Part shown: positions 1-10,009 of the stretch, one piece after another
How positions within the stretch are numbered: the first letter of the stretch is position 1
Layout of the letters: every line of letters starts with the position of its first letter
Origin: Mycolicibacterium mengxianglii
GTDB taxonomy: Bacteria; Actinomycetota; Actinomycetes; Mycobacteriales; Mycobacteriaceae
Reading direction: 5' to 3'
DNA: 64,000 nucleotides
Assembly (NCBI RefSeq): GCF_015710575.1
Contig: NZ_CP065373.1
Coordinates: 2,976,001 to 3,040,000, forward strand
Made by a program: the position numbers and the translations under genes
Notes under the pieces: generated by a model
What the model saw: only the letters and a program-made list of their open reading frames with translations
What the model was told of the DNA's origin: nothing
Database searches by the model: none

Positions 1-2873
1 CCCCCACCGGTCTTTTCAGGGGCTTCAACGTCACCCGCCTCGGCGTGCTGACCGCTGTCATCGGAACCGTCGACGACCTTGTCGTCGTCGACCTCACCGT
101 CGACAGCCTTGTCGTCATCGGCCTCACCGTCGACGACCTTGTCGTCATCAGCCTCACCGTCGACAGCCTTGTCGTCGACAACCTCACCACCGTCGACAAC
201 CTCACCGCCGTTGGCCTCACCGTCGACAACCTCGCCACCGTCGGCCTCACCGTCAACAACCTCACCACCGCCGGCCTCACCGTCAACAACCTCACCACCG
301 TCGGCCTCACCGTCGACAGCCTCACCGTCAACAACCTCACCACCGTCGGCCTCACCGTCAACAACCTCACCACCGTCGACAACCTCACCGCCGTCGGCCT
401 CACCGTCGACATCGGAATTGTCGTTGCGGAGCCCGCTCAGTCGCAGGGATGCGTTAACGGAGCGCGACGCCGCATCTTCGGAACCTTCCGCTTGTTCCAT
501 GGTGACGGGCGGACCACCGATGCCGTAGGCGCCCTGCCCCGTGACGTCCGGCCTCGTCGTTCCCAACATGCGGCCTAGCCCCATCTGCTCGAAACCGTTG
601 TCCAAACCAGTAGCAATAGCGATCGAGAGATTCTTAGCCAGTTCTGCCGGATCGGGGAAGTACAGGAGGTTTGTCCCCGTGGGCTGACCGGGACTGATAT
701 TCCGGTTGTAACCCGTCTCGACCAGCACCCGGACTACGGGATCCAGAATGTCGGCCAATCCCGGCCCGATACCCGGGATCCACTTCACCGGGTACAGAAG
801 CGGGACAGTCTCCGACGGGATGAGGTAGTAGTCCGTGTCACCGTATTCGTCTTGGAATACCGCTTTGGCGCCTGGGTCATCCGGGTAGAACAAATGGTTT
901 ACGATCCCGAACGCCCAGTTCGTCATCGCGATCGGATTCAACATATTTGTGGGCGTGTCCGCGAAGAAGTCGTACTGGTACGCGATGTCGCGGGTGGTGA
1001 TCTGACCGGGTGCAGCACCCGCTGTCTCGGTTGGGGTAGCCCTGGTATCTGTTGTGAACCAATCGATTCGAACAGATGAACCGCCGTTGGGCCGCAGCGG
1101 GTTTCCGCTCAACACAAACGACGGCTTGACGTCCCGGGCCCCCTCCGCTTCGTTGAAATACTCGTTGAAATCTTTCTTCCACTCGCCGGCGATAAAGGCG
1201 CCCCTGGAGTACCCGAAGATCGTCGGTGACGCATCGTCACCGATCGCGTTGGTCAGGGTCCACTTGCCGACCTGATCACTGGGCTCCCACCAGGGCACGT
1301 TGTTCACGTGCGTTGTGTCGAGATCGGTTAGGTCCCCGACGTAGGTGGACGCCTTGTCTTCGATCCATCGGTCACTCTCCATGATGAATGGGAACGGAGC
1401 GAGCTGGATCCCTTTCAAGGCATACACACCGCCCTGGACCCCCACGGGCGTCAGTACACCGGTGGACGTGTCGCCGTCGGGGTAGAGAGGGTCGGGATCA
1501 TAGCCAAGGAACTTCCACATGTTGTGGAACATCGGCGCCAGATCGCTGGGGTTGAAACCGATATTGACGAATTTGGGATCCAGCGGCGCGTTGGAAAAAT
1601 CCCAATAGGCCTCTGCAAGTCTGAAGAGATTGATGTTGCCGGCGACCGAGTCCCCGATGGGGGTGTTGGCCGTGCCGTTTTCGTAGGCCTCCAGCCACGA
1701 ATCGATCTGCTCATTTCCCGGCCACAGTGATCCGATCCATTTGACGATCGTGGGATAGTCGTGCTCGGGCGGCACGTAGGGGCAGTAACCCCAGCACAGC
1801 GGGCTGCCCGGGGTATACGGATCAAAGCCGACAACGATCCCCGCGATGAGTGTTTGTACGGTTCTGCCGAGTTGCTCGAGACTGGGCAGCTTGATCGGGT
1901 TGTCCGCCGGATCGGCCATCAAGTGGTCCAACCAATTCGAAAAGGGCGCTCCCAGATCGAGATTGATCGGCGTGCCGGCCCACGGTAGATAATTTTCGCC
2001 ATTGGGACCGTCGATTGTTCCCGGGAGGTTGAACCCCGGAACAATGTTGATCTTGCCGCTTGGGGCTTCGATGAGACTGAAGTTCCCGTTGACCAACTGC
2101 GACAACCCGACCTTGAAGAAGCCGCTGAGCAGCGGAAAATCCACCATGCCGGTGAACATCATCGCGTTCCAGATGAGTCTGTCGATACCCGTGATCCCGG
2201 TTATGGGCGCAGTTGGTGTCGTCGGCACGCAGCCCTCGGCATCACAATTGTCATCCACGGGGAATTCAGCCGCCACGAAACGCCAGAACTGTTGGGCGAG
2301 CCCATTGCCGGCCAGGACGCCAAGGGGATGTTCCGAGTCGAGAGGCGCGTTCAGATCCAGCCCGGACAGTGCGGGAAATGGAAAAAGCAATGCGGCTGCG
2401 GCCATGAAGCGCACCGCGTCCGCGGGGTCCGTCCCCCAAATATTGGATGGTCCGGTGACCAACCAACTCCCGCCCCATAGCTGAGCTTGCGCGAACAAGT
2501 CGAAGGCTTGCAACTCGGAATGAGGAATGTTGATGATGTCGATAAGTAGGTTCAGTGGAATGTTGGCTATCGAGGACGCGGCCAGATTCACATCCTCGCT
2601 GACGGCACGGACCTGACGGACCTCCGCATTTGGTGGCGTCGGCATCGCGACCTGAGTGGCGGTCAAGGTGGTGGCCGTTGCCAGTGCCACACCTGCGGTG
2701 AGCTGTGCGAGGGCTGGAGCGCCGACACTTCGAGACCGGTGAGATGCTGCCTTCGCGCGACCTCCCTGGCTGCCGTCGGCTTGACGCACGACCACCTGCG
2801 GTTCCGTCGCCACGCCCGCTTTGCGCTGACGTTTACGTTGACGATGGCGTTTCGCATGACGCGCAGCACCCAT
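1..2873 (-). CDS. PE-PPE-domain serine hydrolase with acidic C-terminal repeat tail (partial, 3' end off window)
   Basis: An open frame runs from ATG at 2873 through the left edge (at least 957 codons). A very basic N-terminus (about 25 residues rich in R/K/H) is followed near residues 48-72 by an Ala/Thr/Leu-rich hydrophobic segment, which suggests a signal or membrane anchor. The body resembles the PE-PPE domain (alpha/beta hydrolase) family of mycobacteria. The nucleophile elbow FGYSRGA puts the catalytic Ser near residue 556. No PE or PPE N-terminal motif is present, so it is a PE-PPE-domain-only protein, probably an extracytoplasmic lipid esterase or acyltransferase. After about residue 810 the protein becomes a Gly/Glu/Asp/Val repeat tail that runs to the edge. 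The start is supported by a GGGAGGGA element about 7 bases upstream. The substrate is unknown. A role in the neighbouring lipid pathway is possible but is inference only. Confidence 0.8.
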   Translation of the reverse strand, partial: MGAARHAKRHRQRKRQRKAGVATEPQVVVRQADGSQGGRAKAASHRSRSVGAPALAQLTAGVALATATTLTATQVAMPTPPNAEVRQVRAVSEDVNLAASSIANIPLNLLIDIINIPHSELQAFDLFAQAQLWGGSWLVTGPSNIWGTDPADAVRFMAAAALLFPFPALSGLDLNAPLDSEHPLGVLAGNGLAQQFWRFVAAEFPVDDNCDAEGCVPTTPTAPITGITGIDRLIWNAMMFTGMVDFPLLSGFFKVGLSQLVNGNFSLIEAPSGKINIVPGFNLPGTIDGPNGENYLPWAGTPINLDLGAPFSNWLDHLMADPADNPIKLPSLEQLGRTVQTLIAGIVVGFDPYTPGSPLCWGYCPYVPPEHDYPTIVKWIGSLWPGNEQIDSWLEAYENGTANTPIGDSVAGNINLFRLAEAYWDFSNAPLDPKFVNIGFNPSDLAPMFHNMWKFLGYDPDPLYPDGDTSTGVLTPVGVQGGVYALKGIQLAPFPFIMESDRWIEDKASTYVGDLTDLDTTHVNNVPWWEPSDQVGKWTLTNAIGDDASPTIFGYSRGAFIAGEWKKDFNEYFNEAEGARDVKPSFVLSGNPLRPNGGSSVRIDWFTTDTRATPTETAGAAPGQITTRDIAYQYDFFADTPTNMLNPIAMTNWAFGIVNHLFYPDDPGAKAVFQDEYGDTDYYLIPSETVPLLYPVKWIPGIGPGLADILDPVVRVLVETGYNRNISPGQPTGTNLLYFPDPAELAKNLSIAIATGLDNGFEQMGLGRMLGTTRPDVTGQGAYGIGGPPVTMEQAEGSEDAASRSVNASLRLSGLRNDNSDVDGEADGGEVVDGGEVVDGEADGGEVVDGEAVDGEADGGEVVDGEAGGGEVVDGEADGGEVVDGEANGGEVVDGGEVVDDKAVDGEADDDKVVDGEADDDKAVDGEVDDDKVVDGSDDSGQHAEAGDVEAPEKTGG
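53..410 (-). repeat. Degenerate 30-bp tandem repeat encoding an acidic tail
   Basis: Imperfect copies of a 30-base unit, some shortened to 18 bases, code in the minus-strand gene for GEADGGEVVD and variants such as GEADDDKAVD. The tail is strongly acidic, probably disordered, and lies after the hydrolase domain. Repeats of this kind usually vary in copy number between strains. They also create long open frames on the plus strand that should not be read as genes. Confidence 0.85.
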
Positions 2874-3583
2874 TGGGGGTCCCTCCCACGATCTGGTGAA
2901 TGTTGCTGAGCCTACCGCGGCTAACACGATTTGGCCCCACTTATTAGATTTCAATGAACGCGGACTTCTATTGTGCGGTAAGTATTTTCGGTGGGAAGTA
3001 CCTGGTGAGCGTCGGTGTCCAATGCCGCGCGGTCGTCGGCGACGCCGTGTCGTAGTGTGCCTTGGTGTTGGTGTCACAGCGCGGATCCGCCGGATTGCCC
3101 TGTGAGACAACGCTGGTGAATCCGCGATTCGCGGTATCTGCGGTACCGGCGCTGGTTGGCACGAGATGCGCTCACGCTCAACGGCTCCCGAAGCGTGCCC
3201 TGGAGAACCCGGTGCTGGTGCGCCGCAGCGCTATTCCGCCGCCTCGCATTGGACCGGTTCCTCAGCACCACCTGTTTTGGCCACTCGACGGGCTCGATGA
3301 TCACCGCATGCGTTCGGGCAATGGTCGAGACCTCGTGACCACAAGAACAATTGGCAAAGATGAAGCGACACGTCGCCGTCGCGCAGTTGAATGCCCCGTT
3401 CACCGTCGGCCGCGAGGGCCAAAAGAAGCGGTGTCCACACCGTCTACGCAGCTATCTGGCGCAGTCGGCGTACCGGGAGATATGGAAGCCGATGTGGCTT
3501 GGACAGCCGGTCGGCCAGCCCCTCACCACTTCGCCGCGTTCTTCGCGGAACCCGCTGAGCGGCACGAGATCCTGATTCGCGGA
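2874..3583. other. 710-bp intergenic region, no supported gene
   Basis: This stretch separates the PE-PPE hydrolase start from the MmpL stop. It is AT-richer around 2920-3000, where a promoter for the hydrolase is likely, though I see no clean -35/-10 pair. Open frames exist on both strands (for example 3062-3601 plus), but their composition is R/P/S-rich and shadow-like, with no recognisable motif and no good ribosome binding site. It could hold remnants of a decayed gene; I cannot support one. Confidence 0.5.
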
Positions 3584-6556
3584 CTACTTCCACAGTGGTG
3601 ATGCCTGTGAGACGCGGAGGGAATCGCCATTATGCGATGGCGCTGAGAACTCGGCATCCACTCTGTCGTCGACCGAACCGTCTTCAACCGGACGGCCTTC
3701 AGTCGCGATTCCGCCTGAGCCGGCCCAACGTTCGGCGCGGAGTGGACGGTTGCGGACTTTCATGGGCCACCAGAACCAGCGTCCGAGTAACGCTGCAGCA
3801 GAGGGCATCATGAAGGATCGCACGATCAGCGTGTCGAACAGCAGGCCGAGAGCAATAGTGGTGCCCACCTGGCCGACCACCAGCAGGTCGCTCACCATCA
3901 TGGAGGCCATCGTGAACGCGAACACCAAACCCGCGAGGGTCACGATTTTGCCGGTGCCCCCGATCGCACGAATCATGCCCGTTTTGATTCCGGCGCCGAT
4001 TTCCTCCTTGAACCGTGATACCAAGAGCAAATTGTAGTCAGCCCCCACGGCAAGAAGAATGATGACCGACATCAGCATTACCATCCAGTGCAGGTCAATG
4101 CCGACAATGTGTTGCCAGACAAGGACGGACAGTCCGAACGAGGCTCCCAATGAGGCCACCACTGTTCCCACGATCACCAGCGCAGCAATAATACTTCGGG
4201 TAATCAGCAACATAATGATGAGAACGATGCCAAGCGATGCGATCCCGGCGATCAACAAATCGTAGTTCCAAGCTTCCTGCAAGTCTTTCAACACCGACGC
4301 GGTCCCAGCGAGATAGATTCCGGAATTAGCCAGTGACGTCCCCTTGAGGGACTCCTCGGCAGCCGTCCGTATCCCGTCGATACGCGAGATACCCTGTTCC
4401 GTAGCCGGATTCCCCCTGTGCGAGATGATGAACCGCGCTGCGTGCCCGTCCGGCGACATGAACAGCTTCACCACCCGTTGGAACTCGGGGTTGTCAAATA
4501 CGTCACGAGGCAGGTAGAAGGAGTCGCTGATCTTCGCCGCGTCGAAATCCTGTCCCATAGCGGCTGCATTAGCGCCGAGATCCTCGGACTGCCCGAGAAT
4601 CCCGGACATGGTGCTGTACGTCGTCAACATCATGCTCTGTACGCTTCTCAACGTCTCGATCTGCGAAGGCAACAGCGCGACCAATTGCGGGGCGACGGTG
4701 TCCAGATTGTCCAGATCTGGTCCTAGTTCATCCAATTTCTCGGTGATCTTGTCGGTACCGTCCGAGGCCCGCAGGCCCGCCTCCCGCCCAGTCTTCGCCG
4801 CCTCGCATGTGGCAAAGATATTGCAGCTGTCAGAGAACAGAATCTTGTCGTACCGGTTGTACGAATCGTTGATAACAGCGATGTCGCCGCGGATCTGTTT
4901 GGTTATGCCCACCATTTCATGCGTGACGCCGACCATATGACTCGTGCTGCCGCTCAGTTGTTGCATCAGCGCATAGGCGCGCTCCATTGTGGCGATGGTG
5001 CCATCGAGCCCAGCGGCTTGCTCGCGCATATCATCCATGCGGTCTCTCACAAATTGAAGATTTTGCTGCTGACCTGCAGTTCCCACACTGAGCAACGATG
5101 GCAACGACGTATGCGCGAGAGGCGCACCTTCGGGACGAGTCACGCCCTGTACCAGCGCGATTCCTTCTACTTGGAAGACATCCTGAGCCAGTTTGTTCAA
5201 TACCAGGAGGTCCGCTGAATTACGCATGTCGTGATCGGATTCGATCATCAAGAGTTCGGGCATCATCTGCGCCGGGGAGAAATGGCGATCGGCAGCTGCC
5301 CATCCGATATTGGCCGGCGTATTCTGCGGCATGTACGGGCGGTCCTCGTAGCTGACCTGGTAGCCGGGTAGTGCCAGAAGGCCAACAGAAGCGAGGGCAC
5401 ATGATGCCACGAAGATGGGCAGGGGCCAGCGCACGATTGCCGTTCCGACCCGTCGCCAACCGCGAGTCGAGGTCGTACGCTTCGGTTCCAGCAGACCGAA
5501 CCGGCTGGCCACGGTGAGAACTGCAGGAATCAGGGTGAGTGCGGCCGCAACCGCGACCACCATTCCTACCGCGCACGGGACACCCATAGTTTGGAAAATC
5601 GGTAGCCGAGTGAAACTCAGACAAAACGTCGCCCCTGCGATGGTCAAACCGGACGCCAAGATGACGTGTGAGACACCACGATTGGCGGTGTAGTACGCCG
5701 TCTCCCGATCTTCACCCGCTTGGCGTGCCTCGTGATAGCGCCCGATGAGGAATATGGCGTAGTCCGTTCCCCCGGCGATGGCGAGAGCGACGAGGATACT
5801 GATAGAAAAGGTCGAAAGACCGATGATGCCAAAGTGCGCCAGGGATGCGACAACCCCCCGAACCGCCCCCAAGCCAATCCCCATCATGACCATGACCAGG
5901 ATGACGGTCGTAATCGACCGGTACACCAGCAACAACATGATGGAAATCACCACCACGGTTGCGATCGTGATCTTTATGGCGGCATGGTCACCGGTGTAGG
6001 CGAGATCTGCGGAGAGCGGCGTCGGGCCGGTCACATAGGCCTTTACCCCATCCGGCGCGGGTGTTCGCGCCACGATGTCGCGAACAACGTCGACCGATTC
6101 ATTCGCCAAGGACTCGCCTTGGTTTCCAGCCAGATTCAACTGAACATAGGCGGCTTTGCCGTCAGCGCTCTGCACCGCCTGCGCGGTCATCGGATCTCCC
6201 CAGAAATCCTGAACGCGCTGTACGTGGGTTTTCTCAGCCTTGAACTGACTAACCAGGTCGTTGTAATACTGGTGGGCAGTGTCACCGAGCGGTTGCTCGC
6301 CCTCCAAGACAACCATCGCCACGCTGTCAGTATTCGATTCCTGGAATACGTCACCGATGTGGTTTCTCGCCTGCATCGACGGCGCGTCTTGGACGCTCAG
6401 CGATACGGCACGTTCTTTTGCGACCTGCTCCAGAGACGGCACACCGAGACTCAGCAGGACAGTGAGCGCCACCCACGCGACAATCACCGGCACCGCAAAT
6501 CGACGGACCGTTCTGGCTAGAAACGGTCCGTCGTGGGTTTTGTGATGAGTGCTCAC
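3584..6556 (-). CDS. MmpL-family RND lipid transporter, MmpL4-like
   Basis: About 990 residues if the start is GTG at 6556, which gives the usual MmpL beginning (charged segment, then [13 protein letters not shown] and TM1). The frame remains open to a TTG at 6670 beside the mmpS stop, so a longer form is possible. Architecture is typical RND: TM1, first periplasmic domain (about residues 45-170), five TMs, central loop, TM7, second periplasmic domain with coiled-coil-like stretches (about 400-680), then five TMs. The proton-relay Asp-Tyr pairs are present in GGTDYAIF and VGADYNLL. The family exports complex lipids or siderophores across the inner membrane. It sits directly after an mmpS gene on the same strand, the standard mmpS-mmpL pairing. 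It is a candidate exporter for the lipid made by the PKS locus. Confidence 0.9.
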   Translation of the reverse strand: MSTHHKTHDGPFLARTVRRFAVPVIVAWVALTVLLSLGVPSLEQVAKERAVSLSVQDAPSMQARNHIGDVFQESNTDSVAMVVLEGEQPLGDTAHQYYNDLVSQFKAEKTHVQRVQDFWGDPMTAQAVQSADGKAAYVQLNLAGNQGESLANESVDVVRDIVARTPAPDGVKAYVTGPTPLSADLAYTGDHAAIKITIATVVVISIMLLLVYRSITTVILVMVMMGIGLGAVRGVVASLAHFGIIGLSTFSISILVALAIAGGTDYAIFLIGRYHEARQAGEDRETAYYTANRGVSHVILASGLTIAGATFCLSFTRLPIFQTMGVPCAVGMVVAVAAALTLIPAVLTVASRFGLLEPKRTTSTRGWRRVGTAIVRWPLPIFVASCALASVGLLALPGYQVSYEDRPYMPQNTPANIGWAAADRHFSPAQMMPELLMIESDHDMRNSADLLVLNKLAQDVFQVEGIALVQGVTRPEGAPLAHTSLPSLLSVGTAGQQQNLQFVRDRMDDMREQAAGLDGTIATMERAYALMQQLSGSTSHMVGVTHEMVGITKQIRGDIAVINDSYNRYDKILFSDSCNIFATCEAAKTGREAGLRASDGTDKITEKLDELGPDLDNLDTVAPQLVALLPSQIETLRSVQSMMLTTYSTMSGILGQSEDLGANAAAMGQDFDAAKISDSFYLPRDVFDNPEFQRVVKLFMSPDGHAARFIISHRGNPATEQGISRIDGIRTAAEESLKGTSLANSGIYLAGTASVLKDLQEAWNYDLLIAGIASLGIVLIIMLLITRSIIAALVIVGTVVASLGASFGLSVLVWQHIVGIDLHWMVMLMSVIILLAVGADYNLLLVSRFKEEIGAGIKTGMIRAIGGTGKIVTLAGLVFAFTMASMMVSDLLVVGQVGTTIALGLLFDTLIVRSFMMPSAAALLGRWFWWPMKVRNRPLRAERWAGSGGIATEGRPVEDGSVDDRVDAEFSAPSHNGDSLRVSQASPLWK

Positions 6557-6671
6557 TGCTGCACCGCACTTAGATAGGTGATCGTGGATGGATTTCCGAT
6601 GCTCCCGAGTTGTCCAACGAAGTCGGAGCCCCCCAATGCCCCGCCCACACCCCGGCGAGACGACAGACAAC

Positions 6672-7217
6672 TCATATGCCTGTTACCAGACAATAGGTGA
6701 ACGCGTTCACTTGGTTCGAGATCTTCTCAGCCCTTACCTCACCGTCGACCAGGATGCGGCAGCCGATACTGTCGCTATTTCCCTGGGCAACAAGGCTTCC
6801 GATGGACCCGGACGATGCTGACGTCAACGTCAGCGACCAGGGCAAGGATGCTCCGCCGACTTGCTGCGGGGTGGAATCGACATCGAAATAGCTGATATCC
6901 GCCACCGCGCCCGCCGGGCCGAATACCTCATAGACCAGCTGCTTGGTGCCTACCGCCCCGGTGTCCACAAGGCGACTCTCTGCGTATGACGGGTGCTGCT
7001 CTGCACCGAAGGCGCCATGGAGCCTCGTCACGGCGTAGCCTGCAACGCCAACCACCGACACCACGACGAGCGGTAGCCACACCCGAGCCAGAAGCTTGAG
7101 AATTGGCATGCGCTGCACCCGTTCTGACTCCCCGACGGGAAAAGAAGGCTCTGGGGTGTGCGGCTCAACCTGAGGAGTTAGCACAACTGTCACTTTTTCG
7201 GTGTCAGGAGATCGCAT
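6672..7217 (-). CDS. MmpS-family membrane protein, partner of the adjacent MmpL
   Basis: 181 residues from ATG at 7217, or about 145 from the internal ATG at 7109 (MPILKLL), which is closer to the usual MmpS length. One TM helix ([19 protein letters not shown]) is followed by an extracytoplasmic beta-rich domain, with the family-typical pattern of [17 protein letters not shown] and a late Cys. MmpS proteins assist MmpL-mediated export. The long start overlaps the end of the upstream monooxygenase gene by 14 bases, which would suit translational coupling; the short start would leave a gap of about 95 bases. The stop lies just upstream of the mmpL frame, consistent with one operon. Confidence 0.85.
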   Translation of the reverse strand: MRSPDTEKVTVVLTPQVEPHTPEPSFPVGESERVQRMPILKLLARVWLPLVVVSVVGVAGYAVTRLHGAFGAEQHPSYAESRLVDTGAVGTKQLVYEVFGPAGAVADISYFDVDSTPQQVGGASLPWSLTLTSASSGSIGSLVAQGNSDSIGCRILVDGEVRAEKISNQVNAFTYCLVTGI

Positions 7218-8688
7218 AGTCCGACAGTGGGAAGCGGTCCTGCGCTCTCACTGCATTCCGGACCGAGGTAGGCCGAAACAGCGCAGGTTCACCGCTCGGA
7301 CTGAACCAGTACGACCGCGACGTTGCACAATTACCCAGCCGGAACACCGAATTATCAAGCCGTTTGGTCACATCCTCCAAGAATCGGGCGTTGGCTTCCT
7401 CGGTGACTTCGAAGGTGGTCGCGCCGCTGCTCTGCAGCGAACCGAAAAGGCGACTCATGTGCCGCATCTGATATTCCACCGTGTTGAACCAGGACAAACC
7501 CACCCACGCGTACGGGCTGGCCATGGTGAGAAAGTTGGGGAAGTGAGGCACCGAGATCCCCTCATAGGCCTGGAATCCCGCTTCACGCCACCATTTGCCA
7601 AGATTGCGTCCTTCGCGTCCGATGACTTCGATCGCCGGCAGGTTGCTTTCCCACACGTCGTATCCGGTGGCCAGAACCAGCGCGTCTATCTTCCGTTTGG
7701 TGCCATCACACGCGACGATACCGTCACGCTCGATGCGCTCGATGCCATTGGTTTCCAGGTGCACATTCGGCTTGGTGAACGTCCGATAGTAGGAATTCGA
7801 TATCGATGGCCGCTTGCAACCGAAGTCATAGTCTGGCTTCAGCTTCCGGGACAGTTTCTTATCGCGCACCGCAAGGCGCCGCTGGATCCGCGAACCCGCC
7901 GTGATGGCCCTGTTGGCCACCTTGAAGTACCTGTAGTTCCACATTGTGATGACGTTGGCGAGGTCCATGAAGGTGTCAGTGCCGAATCGCAAGGCCCGTT
8001 GGGTGAGCGGCACCTTGGCGAAGAGCCGTTGCGCAATGCGCGGAAACCTGATGTCGGACTTCGGCATCACCCAGATCGGCGTGCGCTGATAGACGGCCAA
8101 CTCCGACACCTCTTTGGCCAGTTCCGGAATGACCTGGATCCCGGTCGACCCGGTGCCGATCACCGCTGCGCTGCGTCCCTGGAAAGAGTAGGCCTCGTCC
8201 CACTTGGCGGTATGGATTATGCGCCCTGCAAAGCTGTCGATTCCGGGAATGTCAGGGGTCTTCGGTTGGCACAGAAAGCCTGTCGCCACGATCAGGAACT
8301 GGGTGCTGATCGCCTGGCCACCCGCGAGGGCCACTCGCCAGACCTTTGCATCTTCATCCCATTGCGCGCCCTCGACGCACGCGTTGAAGCGCATATGCCG
8401 GCGAACGTCGTACTTGTCCGCCACATGCTCGGCGTAGCTCTTCATCTCCGCACCCGCCGGGAAGAGACGCGTCCAGCGCGGATTGGGTTCGAACCAATAG
8501 GAATAGGTGGTCGCCGGCTGATCGACCGCCAGGCCCGGATAACGGTTGACGTGCCACGTCCCGCCCAGATCGTCCTCTCGGTCGACGATCAGGATGTTGT
8601 CGTAGCCAAGCCGTTTCGCCTGGATCGCAGCACCTATTCCGCCGAACCCCGCCCCGATGATGACAACGTCGAACTGCTCCTCACCCAT
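7204..8688 (-). CDS. Flavin-binding (Baeyer-Villiger type) monooxygenase, copy 1
   Basis: 494 residues from ATG at 8688 (MGEEQFDVV). FAD Rossmann motif GAGFGGIGAA lies near the N-terminus. The NADPH Rossmann motif GTGSTG lies about residue 185. The Baeyer-Villiger fingerprint FxGxxxHTxxWD is present as FAGRIIHTAKWD just before it. The enzyme would insert oxygen next to a ketone or oxidise a heteroatom, using NADPH and O2. The frame stays open upstream to 8832, but that extension is basic and unlike the family, so the later start is chosen. It is the downstream member of a monooxygenase/SDR pair duplicated at 10010-12412, and is followed by mmpS and mmpL. The substrate is unknown; tailoring of a keto or alcohol function in the neighbouring polyketide lipid is a reasonable guess. 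Confidence 0.88.
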   Translation of the reverse strand: MGEEQFDVVIIGAGFGGIGAAIQAKRLGYDNILIVDREDDLGGTWHVNRYPGLAVDQPATTYSYWFEPNPRWTRLFPAGAEMKSYAEHVADKYDVRRHMRFNACVEGAQWDEDAKVWRVALAGGQAISTQFLIVATGFLCQPKTPDIPGIDSFAGRIIHTAKWDEAYSFQGRSAAVIGTGSTGIQVIPELAKEVSELAVYQRTPIWVMPKSDIRFPRIAQRLFAKVPLTQRALRFGTDTFMDLANVITMWNYRYFKVANRAITAGSRIQRRLAVRDKKLSRKLKPDYDFGCKRPSISNSYYRTFTKPNVHLETNGIERIERDGIVACDGTKRKIDALVLATGYDVWESNLPAIEVIGREGRNLGKWWREAGFQAYEGISVPHFPNFLTMASPYAWVGLSWFNTVEYQMRHMSRLFGSLQSSGATTFEVTEEANARFLEDVTKRLDNSVFRLGNCATSRSYWFSPSGEPALFRPTSVRNAVRAQDRFPLSDYAIS

Positions 8689-8738
8689 AACCTCTAGACG
8701 GTACCGCCGAGCACGAGAAACGTCTTCGCGTTCGAGAA

Positions 8739-8768
8739 AAAATAATTCGCGAAACCTGTTTTTAGCAA
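8739..8768 (-). promoter_or_regulatory. Candidate promoter for monooxygenase 1 - mmpS - mmpL
   Basis: On the minus strand TTGCTA (8763-8768) and TATTTT (8739-8744) are separated by 18 bases, matching a mycobacterial SigA-like pattern (TTGnnn, TAnnnT). It lies in an AT-rich patch in the 302-base gap upstream of the monooxygenase and would give a leader of about 45 bases. Nothing else is recognised in this gap (8689-8990). By eye only. Confidence 0.4.
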
Positions 8769-8990
8769 ACCACAGCAGGCAGCGCGCGGCCGCCGTCGGC
8801 AGACCACGCCGGCACCGTGACGAGGGCATCAAATGTATTCATCTGAGTCTCCCGCTCCCGCCAGGGGATCTTCGGGCTATCAAACCGGCGTGCGCTGTTC
8901 TGACAGGCGGCGTACCAGAAAGGCGCAGCCGGAGGTCACCAGGCCTGGCGTAGGCCAGATCGGCAGCCACAGCGATGGTGGGCAATCGGC

Positions 8991-9836
8991 TCACGCCGTG
9001 GTGTCCGCCTGAGGCATCAAACGGCCCGTCACCGGAGCGAAGAGCCGCTGATACCCAGCGGGGGTCAGCCGCACCAACACGTCGAACGCCTTGGCGCCCG
9101 GCCCGACGAGCACGCGTGACTTGTTCTTGCGCACACCGCGAAGGATGCTCCGGGCGGCGGCTTCAGGGGCACCTTTTGCCAGTTGACTGTCGAACATCTC
9201 CGCCAGCGCATTCATGTCGAGCCCCTGGGCTCCCGTCGCGTTGCGCGCGATCGCCGTCTTGATGCCGCTGGGGTACACGGTGGTGACCTTCACCGCATTG
9301 CCCGCCAGCATCATCTCCTGGCGCAGCGCCTCGGTGAACCCCCGGACGGCGAATTTGGCCGAGTTGTAAGCGGACTGGCCTGGTGCCGCGAAGATTCCCC
9401 AGATGCTCGAGACGTTGACGACGTGACCGTCGCCGGACGCTATCAGGTGTGGCAGAAACGCCTTGGTGCCGGTCACCACACCCCAGTAGTTCACGTCCAT
9501 CACCCGTTCGAACTCACTGAACTGACTATCGCCGACTTCACCGAAGAAGCCGATGCCGGCGTTGTTGTAGATCTGGTTGACCACCCCGAAGTGGTCTCGG
9601 ACTTCGTCGGCATAGGCCAGGAAGCGCTCACGCTCGGTGACGTCGAGGCGGTCGGCCTTGACCGCCGCGCCGATGGCCTTCAGCCGTACCTCGGTGTCCG
9701 CCAGCCCGGTGGTATTGACATCGCTGATCGCCAACTTCGCACCGGCGTGGGCCAATTCGACCGCCAGCGCCTGACCGATGCCTGACCCGGCACCGGTGAC
9801 CACAGCGACCTTTCCGTCGAAACCTTCCATTTTCAT
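8991..9836 (-). CDS. Short-chain dehydrogenase/reductase, copy 1 (SadH-like)
   Basis: 281 residues. Classical SDR: cofactor motif TGAGSGIG, NNAG in IYNNAGIGF, catalytic Ser in VVNVSSIWG, and YxxxK as YNSAKFA. An NAD(P)-dependent alcohol/ketone oxidoreductase, about the length of the mycobacterial SadH group. ATG at 9836 has AAAGGACGG immediately upstream, which fixes the start. It is upstream of monooxygenase 1 on the same strand and pairs with it: an SDR would convert a hydroxyl to the ketone that a Baeyer-Villiger enzyme needs, or reduce the opposite way. Its closest relative in the window is the SDR at 11582. Confidence 0.88.
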   Translation of the reverse strand: MKMEGFDGKVAVVTGAGSGIGQALAVELAHAGAKLAISDVNTTGLADTEVRLKAIGAAVKADRLDVTERERFLAYADEVRDHFGVVNQIYNNAGIGFFGEVGDSQFSEFERVMDVNYWGVVTGTKAFLPHLIASGDGHVVNVSSIWGIFAAPGQSAYNSAKFAVRGFTEALRQEMMLAGNAVKVTTVYPSGIKTAIARNATGAQGLDMNALAEMFDSQLAKGAPEAAARSILRGVRKNKSRVLVGPGAKAFDVLVRLTPAGYQRLFAPVTGRLMPQADTTA

Positions 9837-10009
9837 CCGTCCTTTGCTCGAGAACCGAGTCGAGATGTGCTCATCACGCTGAGCCTAGCGGTCGTGTGCC
9901 GTCCCGACAGTGATTCGCCGCGGCGGCTGTATCCTCTTGCAATGGAACGCTTCTCGATTTTCCGGCGCCAGAGTACGACCACGCAACGTCGCTGACGTCG
10001 GCACTCCGA

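Noticed and set aside
53..410. CRISPR-like array because of regular repeats
   Set aside because: The repeats are adjacent, in frame and coding, with no unique spacers and no cas genes nearby.
45..578. Plus-strand frames encoding repeated LTVDNLTTV or STTSPPSASP
   Set aside because: They are reflections of the 30-bp repeat in the PE-PPE gene on the minus strand, which continues as a proper coding frame beyond the repeat.
2874..3583. Insertion-sequence remnant
   Set aside because: No terminal inverted repeats, target duplication or transposase motif could be seen.
3062..3601. Possible 179-residue gene in the gap before mmpL
   Set aside because: No motif, poor composition, no ribosome binding site, and overlaps the mmpL end on the other strand. 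It could be decayed DNA, but there is no positive evidence.
7201..8697. Plus-strand 498-codon frame, and a similar one at 10262-11764, opposite the two monooxygenases
   Set aside because: No recognisable motif, Arg/His/Pro-rich, and fully antisense to genes with intact FAD and NADPH motifs.
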